The notes beneath the pieces are model-generated. The model was not told the DNA's origin, ran no database searches, and saw nothing but the letters and a program-made list of their open reading frames with translations. This document shows, piece by piece, positions 10,101 to 18,326 of a DNA stretch of 64,000 nt. The stretch's first letter is position 1, and each line of letters begins with the position of its first letter. The position numbers and the translations under genes were made by a program. The DNA is taken from contig NZ_OZ239981.1 of the NCBI RefSeq assembly GCF_965196975.1, positions 5,580,001 to 5,644,000 of the forward strand. Reading direction: 5' to 3'. The DNA is from Endozoicomonas sp965196975. Lineage in GTDB: Bacteria > Pseudomonadota > Gammaproteobacteria > Pseudomonadales > Endozoicomonadaceae.

Positions 10101-11255
10101 GTAAACGCCATCCGCATTACCCTGAAGCGTGTCACTGCCTGAACGACCATAGGTCCAGAGTTTATGATCAGCTACATCATCGTTTTTAGCCTGAGAGCTT
10201 TCAGCAACCTGAGTCGCATCCAGAATTTCGTCGCCATCATAACCATGGGCTTCTTCTATCTGCTGCTCATCCAGGCGGAAATTAAACAGTTCTCCTTCAC
10301 GGCTTCGGAGAAATGCAGTATTGGTATTACCATCTGGACCACTGTCCGGCTCAAAACTGGAAGCTCTTGGGTTGTATTTATCGGTTCGGCTGGCCAAGAC
10401 TTCTGAACTCTGGAATGACTCTCCTTCCTCTAAGCGGACACCAGCCTGCGCAAACACATTGAAAACCACCTGAATATTATTACCGATATCAACAATGATC
10501 ACGTTTCGGGAAAAAATACTTTCTTCAGTGAAACGGGCAACCAAGTTGTCTTCGCTGAAATCCCCAAGACCTGACTCATCAATAAAGACGCCGTTTTCAG
10601 TGATCTTTAAAAAGGTGCTGAGGTTACTGGCATCAACTCCCTCCGGAAGTAACTGGCTTACATCCAACACATCTTTTTCAAAGCGGGTAGATTTGAAGTC
10701 CAGAATTTCAACAGAGTCTGGGTCATTCAGCACATATCGGTCAGCACCCGCTCCACCAATATACACATCGTTACCCGCTCCACCTTCCAGTACGTCATCT
10801 CCCTTGGCCCCATATAAAACATCAGCAGAAGCAGAGCCGACCAGCATATCCTGCTGAGCAGTACCAGTAACTTCATTCAGCTCATTCAGATCAATGTCTT
10901 CAAGAGATAGATCATCCGCCAGGGGATCGTTGGCAGTAACGGAGCGATCAAAATGAATGACTGACGTGTCGGCGATCTGAACAGCGACCATGGCATTGAG
11001 AGGTGGATTACCTGCAGCAAACCGAGCCACCTGATTATCTGCGGAAAACTGCCCGGCACCGGATGAGTCTACGAAAACCCCTGATGAGCTGATTTTGACA
11101 AACTGTTTGAGGTTAGAGGAATTGACCCCGCTCTCTGGAAGAAGCTGGCTGATGTCCAACACATCCTGCAGGGAGTCATCTGAGCGGAATTCCAGTTTTG
11201 GTATGACTTCAGAGTCATCAAGGGTATGGAAGTTGTTATTATTCTCAGAATTCAT
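7143..11255 (-). CDS. Large RTX/cadherin-like surface protein, 3' end cut off by an IS
   Basis: About 1370 residues, reading leftward from ATG at 11255 (AAAGGAG upstream; an in-frame TTG start at 11294 lacks a ribosome site). Four copies of an 80-residue module of the type DVLDISQLLPEG...SNL...VKI...GVFVD.SG.G.F lie near residues 30, 195, 440 and 705. Between them are RTX calcium-binding nonapeptides (GAKGDDVLEGGAGND, GDDTLKGGVGNDYLDGG). The second half has cadherin/VCBS-like modules (NNQDGTYTFTPTPDLGG...). The final codons ATG GGT GCT CTC TCA ATT TGA come from the right end of the ISKra4-type element, so the native C-terminus, where a type I secretion signal would normally lie, is gone. No continuation is found left of the IS. 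Probably a calcium-binding adhesin before truncation; export is now doubtful. Confidence 0.85.
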   Translation of the reverse strand: MNSENNNNFHTLDDSEVIPKLEFRSDDSLQDVLDISQLLPESGVNSSNLKQFVKISSSGVFVDSSGAGQFSADNQVARFAAGNPPLNAMVAVQIADTSVIHFDRSVTANDPLADDLSLEDIDLNELNEVTGTAQQDMLVGSASADVLYGAKGDDVLEGGAGNDVYIGGAGADRYVLNDPDSVEILDFKSTRFEKDVLDVSQLLPEGVDASNLSTFLKITENGVFIDESGLGDFSEDNLVARFTEESIFSRNVIIVDIGNNIQVVFNVFAQAGVRLEEGESFQSSEVLASRTDKYNPRASSFEPDSGPDGNTNTAFLRSREGELFNFRLDEQQIEEAHGYDGDEILDATQVAESSQAKNDDVADHKLWTYGRSGSDTLQGNADGVYLDGGLGNDLIDAGRGRNFVTGGAGQDEYVLQLETTTDDDLRSDLLYDYTSIEGHRDLIDLQHILPLEATAENIHSYVKVTDVGIYVDVTGAARFDKSNELGRWGERVDIDNLITLRLADGSNIELNRDDALSEFIADENGGLLRGGQGSDILRGQSGDDIMDGDGLSQEKSADHLYGGAGNDQLTVDGLDLASGTVEGGTGYDTARLQGATGDTLDLDLKARGIERAFGGFSDDVLDGSGYTEQSGYNRNTGEFEGDSAQRLGLYGKYGDDTLKGGVGNDYLDGGQGDDVIAGGLGKDFLAGGAGSDTFILSDDGEVDTIWDFSSGGGQRDVLDISAFVPEGFELVDLDQYFNFDNQFVYFDQTGQGRFTYDQAIAKFGGASALGSPVSIILGDDMTIVRDLNGRLHATTLRDTVEEDGSYTITEASLFGAVYGNGNPDLSLSGLEVTNGSGELVNNQDGTYTFTPTPDLGGVDAEFGYTVSDGESDIDVVFSLGITAVADAPILSITDSDGNDMAGQAYYTEAGGSVELNIAAETLDQDNSESVTVTVDGLPESSVIHFDGQAIFEEQSNGLTSYAETEVTVTFQGESAGFQNAAGYYMVNADGSIGDVHLVYENASQQGGGGNLVPGQESFSFNVGEGESFNLFIVPNGYNYNDFSQLQDGTFELRSSDGSPVTMQTNDPQLVFVGNDGSETVIQSQFGDAVFHGSASNNLNEDGIVHVQTTLNSDGDIVYGFEDLYGGGDNDFADFNYTIDMGAANKQIYAGSVVVGNDGPAVIPTPALQQTMQIDLAEGHNGQLDVVVTATSSEPSAEGEASVSQTIHINAGAELQASDLEASTSEDSSLTILEADLVNTVTGWGYSDLSVSNVQVINGAGDVINNQDGTFTFRPGYNLGGTTAQLSFTVTDGTYQTSGSYAIEIAAVADAPKLLIKAQSVDEVIVPLTDADFSNATGGVVFDATVSDYQSVGGGVIRNVWDVNEMGALSI
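8233..8241 (-). repeat. Nine-base homopolymer G tract inside the RTX-type gene
   Basis: Nine consecutive C on the given strand, hence G9 on the coding strand, encoding the QQGGGGN stretch. Such tracts can slip during replication and switch the reading frame. The gene is in frame in this sequence. Confidence 0.6.
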
Positions 11256-11605
11256 GGCCCGGTGTACTCCTTTACATCCACCACTCATTGCCAAAGCTTG
11301 TTCTTAAAGGCTCTACTATTTTGGTCTTATCTAGTTAATCTTAGACAATAGGAGAATGCTCAGGCGGGTCAAAGTCATCCATTTGATTAATAAGCAGTTT
11401 TATTACATCAGGTGATAGCCTGAATGAGTACAGTTGGCATCAAGCACTTTGCTCTAATACCTATATAGTACTGGAAGGGAGCAGAATATTGATAACTTAA
11501 CCTACTCTCTCCGCCATTCCCCACTATTCATTAATGAAGAAGCAATAGAGATAACAATAGGTTATAGTACGCCGCTAATGATGTTGATTCTCATTTAAGG
11601 TAATC
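11256..11605. other. Divergent promoter region between RTX-type gene and hugZ-like gene
   Basis: 350 bp with no gene. The right end holds a Fur-box-like sequence (11577-11595). Several A/T-rich hexamers could be promoters, but none is clear enough to call. Confidence 0.5.
11577..11595. promoter_or_regulatory. Putative Fur box upstream of hugZ-like gene
   Basis: AATGATGTTGATTCTCATT, a 19-bp imperfect palindrome (AATGA/TCATT ends) matching the gammaproteobacterial Fur-box pattern AATGATAATnATTCTCATT at most positions. It ends 10 bases before the ATG at 11606, overlapping the translation start region, a plausible place for iron-dependent repression of a haem-utilisation gene. Confidence 0.5.
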
Positions 11606-12151
11606 ATGAGTAAGAAAGTAGCAGTAATCGAAGGAGAAGAGCTTGTGGCCATTGCTGAGAGCTGTCAGAAGCTGGTCAATAGCCATAAAACGTTAACTCT
11701 CTCAACCTTGTCACCGGATGGAAAGCCGGAAATCAGCTACACCCCGTACCTTCGCGGGGAAGATGGCACTTTTTATATATTCATCAGTGAGCTGGCGCAT
11801 CACACTCCCAATCTTCAGGCCAATCCTGTCTGTTCAATCCTGTTTGCAGCCCCAGAGTCAGAAACCAAAAACCTGTTTGCCCGCGAGCGCGTCTTTTTCC
11901 ACTGTCAGGCCGAAGAGCTGCCACGAGGAACCGAGAGATGTGATCACTGGCTGGACCTGATTCAGGAAAAATTTGGTAATACGGTTGAAGTGTTGCGTAA
12001 CCTGCCAGACTTCCACCTCTTTGCCCTGAAGCCCCAAAATGGGCAATACACTGTTGGTTTTGGCAAAGCCTTCAAAATTAATGCAGATGGCTCATTCAGT
12101 CATATTGTTATCGATAAGAAAAAATGTAACTATTCAGCACCCTTCATATAA
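11606..12151 (+). CDS. HugZ-like haem-utilisation / pyridoxamine-phosphate-oxidase-fold protein, tail altered by IS66
   Basis: FMN-binding split-barrel protein of the HugZ group (haem degradation/utilisation). Visible features are an LSTLSPDGKPEISYTPY core strand, the FIFISELAHHTPNL segment, LPDFHLFAL and the GFGKAFKI signature near the C-terminus. The current frame gives 181 residues. IS66 copy A inserted at 12126, one base before the original stop. Without the IS the frame reads ...ATC GAT AAG AAA AAA TAA and ends in IDKKK. With it the protein gains CNYSAPFI from the IS end. The fold should be intact. A Fur-like box precedes it, consistent with iron control. Confidence 0.82.
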   Translation: MSKKVAVIEGEELVAIAESCQKLVNSHKTLTLSTLSPDGKPEISYTPYLRGEDGTFYIFISELAHHTPNLQANPVCSILFAAPESETKNLFARERVFFHCQAEELPRGTERCDHWLDLIQEKFGNTVEVLRNLPDFHLFALKPQNGQYTVGFGKAFKINADGSFSHIVIDKKKCNYSAPFI

Positions 12152-13724
12152 ATCTGGAATTTTCTGATTTTTCGACCATCATCTTATACTCAATTTTTCT
12201 AACAAATCTCCAGTATGGAACCAGACTTCCCAGCTACTCCGTTTACCGAAGCTCTCCTTAAAGAGAATGAAGAGCTTCGGACCGAGAATGCGCTTTTACG
12301 GGAACGTTGCAGCGAACTGGAAGAAAGGGTTAATAAAAACAGTCAAAACAGTAGTAAGCCACCATCGTCAGATGGTTATCAAAAGCCCAGTAAAAAAGGG
12401 AGTGATAAAGGTGATACATCTTCCAAAGAAGCCCCCTGCTCCTCACAGGAAACACCGAACCCCAAAAGCCTTAGACCATCTTCAGGCAATAAACCAGGTG
12501 GCCAGAAAGGTCATCAAGGCTCTTGTTTGAGACGTGTCGCCTTACCCGATTATGTCAGGCATCTGAAGGTTGAAAAATGTTGCTGTTGCCAGTCTTCGCT
12601 TATCGATATTAAACCCACCAAATACATTGAGCGACAGGTTTTTGATCCAGGTAGACCCGGAGAATTTGAAGTTACCGCGTACTGGGCAGACGTTAAAGTA
12701 TGTCCTTGTGGTAAACGGAACACCGCTGAGTTTCCCCAAGGAGTGAAAGCCGCTGCTCAATACGGAGAAGTGACTCAGGCAATGGCTGTTCATTTAAACC
12801 AGTATCACTTCATCCCATATCACCGGGTGTCTGAGTATTTCAATACTATTTATTGCATGAGTGTCAGCGCAGGCTCTGTTGCCAATTTTGTTGCCTATAC
12901 CCATGAGAACCTGGCCTCTACTGAGCAGAGTATCCGCGATGCTTTACAAGAAAGTCCGGTTGCAGGAGCGGATGAAACTGGCATGCGGGTTGACGGTTCA
13001 CTGTGGTGGTTACACATTATGCGAGATGACCAATGGACGCTTTACTACCTCTCAGAAAGGCGAGGTTGTGAAGCAATGGATGCAATGGGCATCCTGCTGA
13101 CTTTTGCAGGCATTCTGGTTCACGATCATTGGAAGTCCTACTTTGCCTATGCGGCAGTGCATGTGCTTTGTAATGCCCATCATCTGAGAGAGCTTCAGGG
13201 AGTTGTCGATAGGGATGCGAATAAGCTGGCTCTGCGGCTGATGAAATTGCTTACGCTCTCCTGGCACTTCTGCAAGAAATACAAAGCAGCCGGTCTGACT
13301 CAAATGCCTGGTGCAATACAGCTTCGCATTGAGACGATATACGACCAAATCCTTCAAAGGGCTCTCACGAAGGAAACCGCTTATATGGAAAAACAACGAC
13401 AGGTGCTTGGACGTAAGAAGGTCAGGAATACCAAGGCCTACAACCTGTTCAAAAGGCTTATTGAGTTTAAGGTTGAAACGTTGCGCTTCATGTCGGACTT
13501 TTCAATTCCCTTCGATAACAATGGCAGTGAACGTGATGCCAGGATGGCCAAACTTAAGCAGAAGATCTCAGGCTGCTTCAGAAGCGAAGACGGAGGTACC
13601 ATGTTTACCCGAATCCGAAGCTATTTATCATCTGCTAAAAAGCAGGGGTTGAACATATTTCAGGCGCTTCTTAAAGCGGTTCGAAATTACAACAATACGC
13701 CTTTGCTGGGTGCTGAATAGTTAC
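12126..13724 (+). mobile_element. IS66-family insertion sequence, copy A (1599 bp)
   Basis: Ends GTAACTATTCAGCACCC and its inverse GGGTGCTGAATAGTTAC. The flanking 8-bp target duplication GAAAAAAT is perfect (12118-12125 and 13725-13732). The GTAA terminus and 8-bp duplication are IS66 hallmarks. It carries a single transposase gene without the short accessory frames of classical IS66, like the ISBst12 subgroup. It lies in the same direction as the hugZ-like gene it enters. Confidence 0.97.
12215..13720 (+). CDS. IS66-family transposase, copy A
   Basis: 501 residues. An N-terminal coiled coil (LLKENEELRTENALLRER...) is followed by NSQNSSKPPSSDG, the IS66 zinc-binding Cys cluster (CCCCQSSL and CPCG), and a DDE catalytic core with DETGMRV (D), VHDHWKSY (D) and NNGSERDAR (E), then the C-terminal IS66 segment ending LLGAE. 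The stop codon TAG lies inside the right inverted repeat. The translation is identical to copy B. Copy A and copy B lie 327 bp apart in opposite directions, but each has its own target duplication. Confidence 0.95.
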   Translation: MEPDFPATPFTEALLKENEELRTENALLRERCSELEERVNKNSQNSSKPPSSDGYQKPSKKGSDKGDTSSKEAPCSSQETPNPKSLRPSSGNKPGGQKGHQGSCLRRVALPDYVRHLKVEKCCCCQSSLIDIKPTKYIERQVFDPGRPGEFEVTAYWADVKVCPCGKRNTAEFPQGVKAAAQYGEVTQAMAVHLNQYHFIPYHRVSEYFNTIYCMSVSAGSVANFVAYTHENLASTEQSIRDALQESPVAGADETGMRVDGSLWWLHIMRDDQWTLYYLSERRGCEAMDAMGILLTFAGILVHDHWKSYFAYAAVHVLCNAHHLRELQGVVDRDANKLALRLMKLLTLSWHFCKKYKAAGLTQMPGAIQLRIETIYDQILQRALTKETAYMEKQRQVLGRKKVRNTKAYNLFKRLIEFKVETLRFMSDFSIPFDNNGSERDARMAKLKQKISGCFRSEDGGTMFTRIRSYLSSAKKQGLNIFQALLKAVRNYNNTPLLGAE

Positions 13725-13744
13725 GAAAAAATAAAACGCATGAT

Positions 13745-13769
13745 GAAAGTGTCTCAATCAGACACTTTC
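13745..13769 (+). terminator. Hairpin after the original hugZ-like stop
   Basis: GAAAGTGTCT / AGACACTTTC, a 10-bp perfect stem with loop CAATC, no strong T run after it. It lies 12 bases past the original hugZ-like stop codon and is probably the gene's own terminator, now separated from it by the IS. Confidence 0.5.
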
Positions 13770-13787
13770 ACTCTATACCAAGCCAGA

Positions 13788-14051
13788 TCACCTTTCTGAA
13801 CCGGTTACTTGTTGAGTCGGCTCAATCTTAAACAAAAGCGCTCTTTGCCTGGTATTACCCAAAACGCCTACAAGGTCCTCGGTGAAGCGCAATGCATCCT
13901 TACGGCTGTCAAACTCAATAGATACTGTCGCCACTGAAGGATGTTCACTGGCTGAGGCAAAAGGAGATAAATAAACCAATGTAGATGCCATCATCCCATA
14001 TCTATCTGCTGCAGGTTCAATTTCAATTCCCAGAAAAACATAAAACTTTTT
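13788..14051 (-). pseudogene. 3' part of a signal-peptide protein gene split by IS66 copy B
   Basis: This carries the last part of the gene begun at 16702. Removing the IS and one 8-bp duplicate joins ...VVGRKK to FYVFLGIEIEPAADRYG and on to ...QQVTGSER-stop, giving one frame of 1308 nt (435 residues). The present frame can also be entered from a GTG inside the IS end (14066), which would give MLNSYKKFYVF..., 92 residues. No family recognised for this part. It ends 18 bases from the hugZ-like terminator hairpin. Confidence 0.8.
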
Positions 14052-15650
14052 GTAACTATTCAGCACCCAGCAAAGGCGTATTGTTGTAATTTCGAACCGC
14101 TTTAAGAAGCGCCTGAAATATGTTCAACCCCTGCTTTTTAGCAGATGATAAATAGCTTCGGATTCGGGTAAACATGGTACCTCCGTCTTCGCTTCTGAAG
14201 CAGCCTGAGATCTTCTGCTTAAGTTTGGCCATCCTGGCATCACGTTCACTGCCATTGTTATCGAAGGGAATTGAAAAGTCCGACATGAAGCGCAACGTTT
14301 CAACCTTAAACTCAATAAGCCTTTTGAACAGGTTGTAGGCCTTGGTATTCCTGACCTTCTTACGTCCAAGCACCTGTCGTTGTTTTTCCATATAAGCGGT
14401 TTCCTTCGTGAGAGCCCTTTGAAGGATTTGGTCGTATATCGTCTCAATGCGAAGCTGTATTGCACCAGGCATTTGAGTCAGACCGGCTGCTTTGTATTTC
14501 TTGCAGAAGTGCCAGGAGAGCGTAAGCAATTTCATCAGCCGCAGAGCCAGCTTATTCGCATCCCTATCGACAACTCCCTGAAGCTCTCTCAGATGATGGG
14601 CATTACAAAGCACATGCACTGCCGCATAGGCAAAGTAGGACTTCCAATGATCGTGAACCAGAATGCCTGCAAAAGTCAGCAGGATGCCCATTGCATCCAT
14701 TGCTTCACAACCTCGCCTTTCTGAGAGGTAGTAAAGCGTCCATTGGTCATCTCGCATAATGTGTAACCACCACAGTGAACCGTCAACCCGCATGCCAGTT
14801 TCATCCGCTCCTGCAACCGGACTTTCTTGTAAAGCATCGCGGATACTCTGCTCAGTAGAGGCCAGGTTCTCATGGGTATAGGCAACAAAATTGGCAACAG
14901 AGCCTGCGCTGACACTCATGCAATAAATAGTATTGAAATACTCAGACACCCGGTGATATGGGATGAAGTGATACTGGTTTAAATGAACAGCCATTGCCTG
15001 AGTCACTTCTCCGTATTGAGCAGCGGCTTTCACTCCTTGGGGAAACTCAGCGGTGTTCCGTTTACCACAAGGACATACTTTAACGTCTGCCCAGTACGCG
15101 GTAACTTCAAATTCTCCGGGTCTACCTGGATCAAAAACCTGTCGCTCAATGTATTTGGTGGGTTTAATATCGATAAGCGAAGACTGGCAACAGCAACATT
15201 TTTCAACCTTCAGATGCCTGACATAATCGGGTAAGGCGACACGTCTCAAACAAGAGCCTTGATGACCTTTCTGGCCACCTGGTTTATTGCCTGAAGATGG
15301 TCTAAGGCTTTTGGGGTTCGGTGTTTCCTGTGAGGAGCAGGGGGCTTCTTTGGAAGATGTATCACCTTTATCACTCCCTTTTTTACTGGGCTTTTGATAA
15401 CCATCTGACGATGGTGGCTTACTACTGTTTTGACTGTTTTTATTAACCCTTTCTTCCAGTTCGCTGCAACGTTCCCGTAAAAGCGCATTCTCGGTCCGAA
15501 GCTCTTCATTCTCTTTAAGGAGAGCTTCGGTAAACGGAGTAGCTGGGAAGTCTGGTTCCATACTGGAGATTTGTTAGAAAAATTGAGTATAAGATGATGG
15601 TCGAAAAATCAGAAAATTCCAGATTTATATGAAGGGTGCTGAATAGTTAC
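14052..15650 (-). mobile_element. IS66-family insertion sequence, copy B (1599 bp)
   Basis: Same ends and length as copy A, reversed. The perfect 8-bp target duplication AACTTTTT lies at 14044-14051 and 15651-15658. It is inserted in a minus-strand gene in the same direction as that gene. The separate duplications of A and B show two independent insertions rather than one composite transposon. Confidence 0.97.
14056..15561 (-). CDS. IS66-family transposase, copy B
   Basis: Intact 501-residue frame with the same translation as copy A (coiled coil, Cys cluster, DETGMRV/HDHWKSY/NNGSERDAR catalytic segments). The stop TAG overlaps an outward GTG CTG AAT AGT TAC that is in frame with the 3' part of the split gene, so translational coupling into that fragment is possible. 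Confidence 0.95.
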   Translation of the reverse strand: MEPDFPATPFTEALLKENEELRTENALLRERCSELEERVNKNSQNSSKPPSSDGYQKPSKKGSDKGDTSSKEAPCSSQETPNPKSLRPSSGNKPGGQKGHQGSCLRRVALPDYVRHLKVEKCCCCQSSLIDIKPTKYIERQVFDPGRPGEFEVTAYWADVKVCPCGKRNTAEFPQGVKAAAQYGEVTQAMAVHLNQYHFIPYHRVSEYFNTIYCMSVSAGSVANFVAYTHENLASTEQSIRDALQESPVAGADETGMRVDGSLWWLHIMRDDQWTLYYLSERRGCEAMDAMGILLTFAGILVHDHWKSYFAYAAVHVLCNAHHLRELQGVVDRDANKLALRLMKLLTLSWHFCKKYKAAGLTQMPGAIQLRIETIYDQILQRALTKETAYMEKQRQVLGRKKVRNTKAYNLFKRLIEFKVETLRFMSDFSIPFDNNGSERDARMAKLKQKISGCFRSEDGGTMFTRIRSYLSSAKKQGLNIFQALLKAVRNYNNTPLLGAE

Positions 15651-16702
15651 AACTTTTTTCTACCGACTACGGTAACAAAATACTGGAAATTATCATTTGA
15701 AGCATTAAGCATCTCCTCATAGTCATCATAATCACTAAACTCTACCAACCTCCAGCCATCCTCTGGAATCAGCATCTCTTCATCAAAGGTGATTTTATCT
15801 AAATTGGCCTGAGGTCTGAGCAATGTCATCGTTAAGCCCAGTTCTTCATTAACCAAACTGGAAACCACTCCTCTCGTGAACTTATGATGGAATTTGAAGC
15901 GGGACTTTATGCTAAGTTTGCTGACCTTTTCATAAAGATTCCGTACTTTTCGAAAGTGCTGACACTTTCTATGGCCTTGTGCATTCTTTGTATCAATATT
16001 TCGACAAGGATCAAGATGAGGATAAACATACGCCATTAACGGCAAATCATTTTGCCTGTGGCCTGAAACAAATTTTGCAAGTGGAAAAGAGGCAGGGTCA
16101 TCATCAAAACTAACCTTAGAGCACATTCTCAACCGCCCGTTATATTGATTGATATTATTTATCAAAGGAGTGGTTTGAGTGATTTTAAAGGCTACCTGTT
16201 TTTTATACTCAGCAATATCTGCCGTATTGATGGTTGCTGTTCTTGTAAGGTATTTCCATATCAAAAGCGCAGGAAAAATGACACCTGTCCCCCATCCAGG
16301 ATTTACTGCAACTGCACCTGCGCTACTTATAAAGTCAACAACAAACCCTTGTGTAGCCGACCGGGGGGGAGTGTTATCAGGCTTTACATAACTGTCTACT
16401 GAAATTCCAGTATCCCAGAGTGCCGCGAGCGAGAGTAGAAAGAGCCAACTACCTTGAGAGGATGCAAGTAGAAGACCGGGTGCATGTGAAGCAAGTCGTG
16501 AAAAGATGTCCCTTGTTAGAACCCGAAACGTTCTGGGGCTTTCCTGATGTTGAATATACATACCCATCGGAGTCTCCTCCAAGTGAGGACACATTTGATC
16601 AATAGTACTGTCTACAGAGTAAAGTTCTTCTGCTTTTAAATTTATTGGGATTATAAAAAACAACGCAGCAGTAAAAAGCCATAATAATCTGAGACTGATC
16701 AT
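15651..16702 (-). pseudogene. 5' part of a signal-peptide/membrane protein gene split by IS66 copy B
   Basis: About 350 residues remain before the IS, ending VVGRKK plus a Leu and stop supplied by the IS end. It starts MISLRLLWLFTAALFFIIPINLKA, a clear signal peptide. Hydrophobic stretches lie near residues 70-95 (APGLLLASSQGSWLFLLSLAALW) and 120-150 (VVDFISSAGAVAVNPGWGTGVIFPALLIW). A Cys-containing segment (DPCRN...HRKCQHFRK) lies near 235-255. No family is recognised. The restored protein would be 435 residues. Probably envelope-located; function unknown. Confidence 0.8.
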
Positions 16703-16941
16703 GATTCATGCCTAAGTCCGGACAAATGGTGGGCTAATCTTAGTTGACAAAAAAGCCTAGAAAGGCTGAATCATTTGCTCCTTATTCTGACAACCTGATA
16801 TTCAGTAAAGTCCGGAACAGGTATCATCCAGAAATTTCCATGCCAGCGGCTAACAATTAGCACAAAAGTTTTATAAAACGGTCTAATAGATAAAGTAGTA
16901 ACGAATATCATTTCTGTGTGCTTAAGCACCAAGAGGTATGA

Positions 16942-18081
16942 ATGTCACTAGAAGCTAATGACAGTCGCTTTATGGCCAAAGCTATTCAGCTGGCCCGCTC
17001 AGGCTGGTATACGACCATGCCAAACCCAAGAGTTGGCTGTGTAATAGTCAATGCTAACGGTCAGATTGTCGGTGAAGGCTGGCATGAGCGTGCAGGAGAG
17101 CCTCACGCTGAAGTGCATGCACTTCGTATGGCAGGAACACAAGCCAGAGGGGCCACAGCGTATGTAACTCTGGAACCCTGCAGCCATTTTGGCAGAACAC
17201 CACCTTGCGCAGAGGCACTCAAGGCTGCGGGTATCACTCGGGTTGTTGCGGCAATACAGGATGTAAACCCTTCAGTATCCGGTAAAGGCATGGCCATGCT
17301 TCAGAAAGCGGGAATAGAAACCCGATCCGGCGTTCTTGAAGATGAAGCACGAACCCTGAATGAAGGTTTTTTCAAACGCATGTCAACTGGCATGCCTCTG
17401 GTCAGAGCCAAGCTGGCCATGAGTCTGGATGGAAGAACCGCCATGGCCAGTGGTGAATCCCAATGGATTACTGGCCCCGTGGCACGCAGCGAAGTGCAGA
17501 AACTCCGAGCACAGAGCTGTGCAATTATCACTGGTGTAGGCTCGATTCTTAAAGATAACTCTTCTCTGACGGTTCGCCCCAGTGAACTGGGTTTAGCCAA
17601 TGCAGAAGAGATCTGCAAACGCCAGCCCCTGCGAGTGGTTCTGGACTCAACACTGCAAACACCCGTTGATGCCAACGTCGTTTCAGGCCCTGGAAATTGC
17701 CTGATCGTAACCACCTCACAATTCTGCCCTGCGAAAAAAGCCCTGTTGGAACAGGCTGGCGCAGAAGTGCTGGTTTTAGACAAAGCTGAAGGCATAACGG
17801 ATGGCAGAGTATGCCTCCCAGCACTATTAGCAGAACTGGGGCGCAGAGAGTGTAACGAAGTGCTATTGGAAACCGGAGCTCAACTTGCTGGCAGTATGAT
17901 GGCTGAAAACCTGATTGATGAGCTGGTCGTTTTCATGGCACCGGTTCTGATGGGCTCAGAAGCAAGGCCTCTATTTAATTTGCCACTGCACAGCATGGCT
18001 GAAAAAAAGAAGGTTGTTATTAAAGATATTCGAGCCGTTGGTGATGACTGGAAAATCACAGTACGACCCATCTCAAAATAG
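16942..18081 (+). CDS. ribD: Bifunctional riboflavin biosynthesis deaminase/reductase
   Basis: 379 residues. The N-terminal cytidine-deaminase-like domain carries the zinc ligands HAEVHAL and PCSHFGRTPPC and deaminates the pyrimidine from GTP cyclohydrolase II. The C-terminal domain (from about residue 145, VRAKLAMSLDGRTAM) is the NADPH-dependent reductase. The start ATG has AAGAGGT upstream. First gene of the rib-nusB cluster. In many relatives riboflavin synthase (ribE) follows directly; here a 245-bp gap leads to ribBA instead. Confidence 0.97.
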   Translation: MSLEANDSRFMAKAIQLARSGWYTTMPNPRVGCVIVNANGQIVGEGWHERAGEPHAEVHALRMAGTQARGATAYVTLEPCSHFGRTPPCAEALKAAGITRVVAAIQDVNPSVSGKGMAMLQKAGIETRSGVLEDEARTLNEGFFKRMSTGMPLVRAKLAMSLDGRTAMASGESQWITGPVARSEVQKLRAQSCAIITGVGSILKDNSSLTVRPSELGLANAEEICKRQPLRVVLDSTLQTPVDANVVSGPGNCLIVTTSQFCPAKKALLEQAGAEVLVLDKAEGITDGRVCLPALLAELGRRECNEVLLETGAQLAGSMMAENLIDELVVFMAPVLMGSEARPLFNLPLHSMAEKKKVVIKDIRAVGDDWKITVRPISK

Positions 18082-18326
18082 CGATCACAAGCCCCTTTAT
18101 GACCCATTTTTTTCACTTGAACGTTAATAGCCGTAAAAAAGTGGAAACGTTGCTGGAAACAGCTGTTAACACATGATGAAAAAGGTAGAATAGCGCACTC
18201 ACAGCCATATGACTGTCAACAGCCTTAGGCCATTACACAGCCTTGTGCTAATCGTTAGCCACGAGCCGATTCACGCCTGGGCTGAAAAAAATTGCGCCGG
18301 AAACCACCGGGTATCAGAGGGACATT
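18082..18326. other. ribD-ribBA gap without ribE or an FMN riboswitch
   Basis: 245 bp. No FMN-riboswitch core (the conserved ACCGGCGG and AGCCCGCGA segments) and no convincing ribE remnant are seen. A possible -10 (TAGAAT, near 18187) lies between the genes, so ribBA may have its own promoter. Confidence 0.45.

Noticed and set aside
11294..11294. TTG start for the RTX-type gene
   Set aside because: It would add 13 residues without a ribosome site, while ATG 11255 has AAAGGAG at good distance.
12126..15650. Composite transposon formed by IS66 copies A and B
   Set aside because: Each copy has its own perfect 8-bp duplication, so they inserted independently in two adjacent genes.
18100..18326. 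FMN riboswitch before ribBA
   Set aside because: No RFN core sequences or stems are visible.
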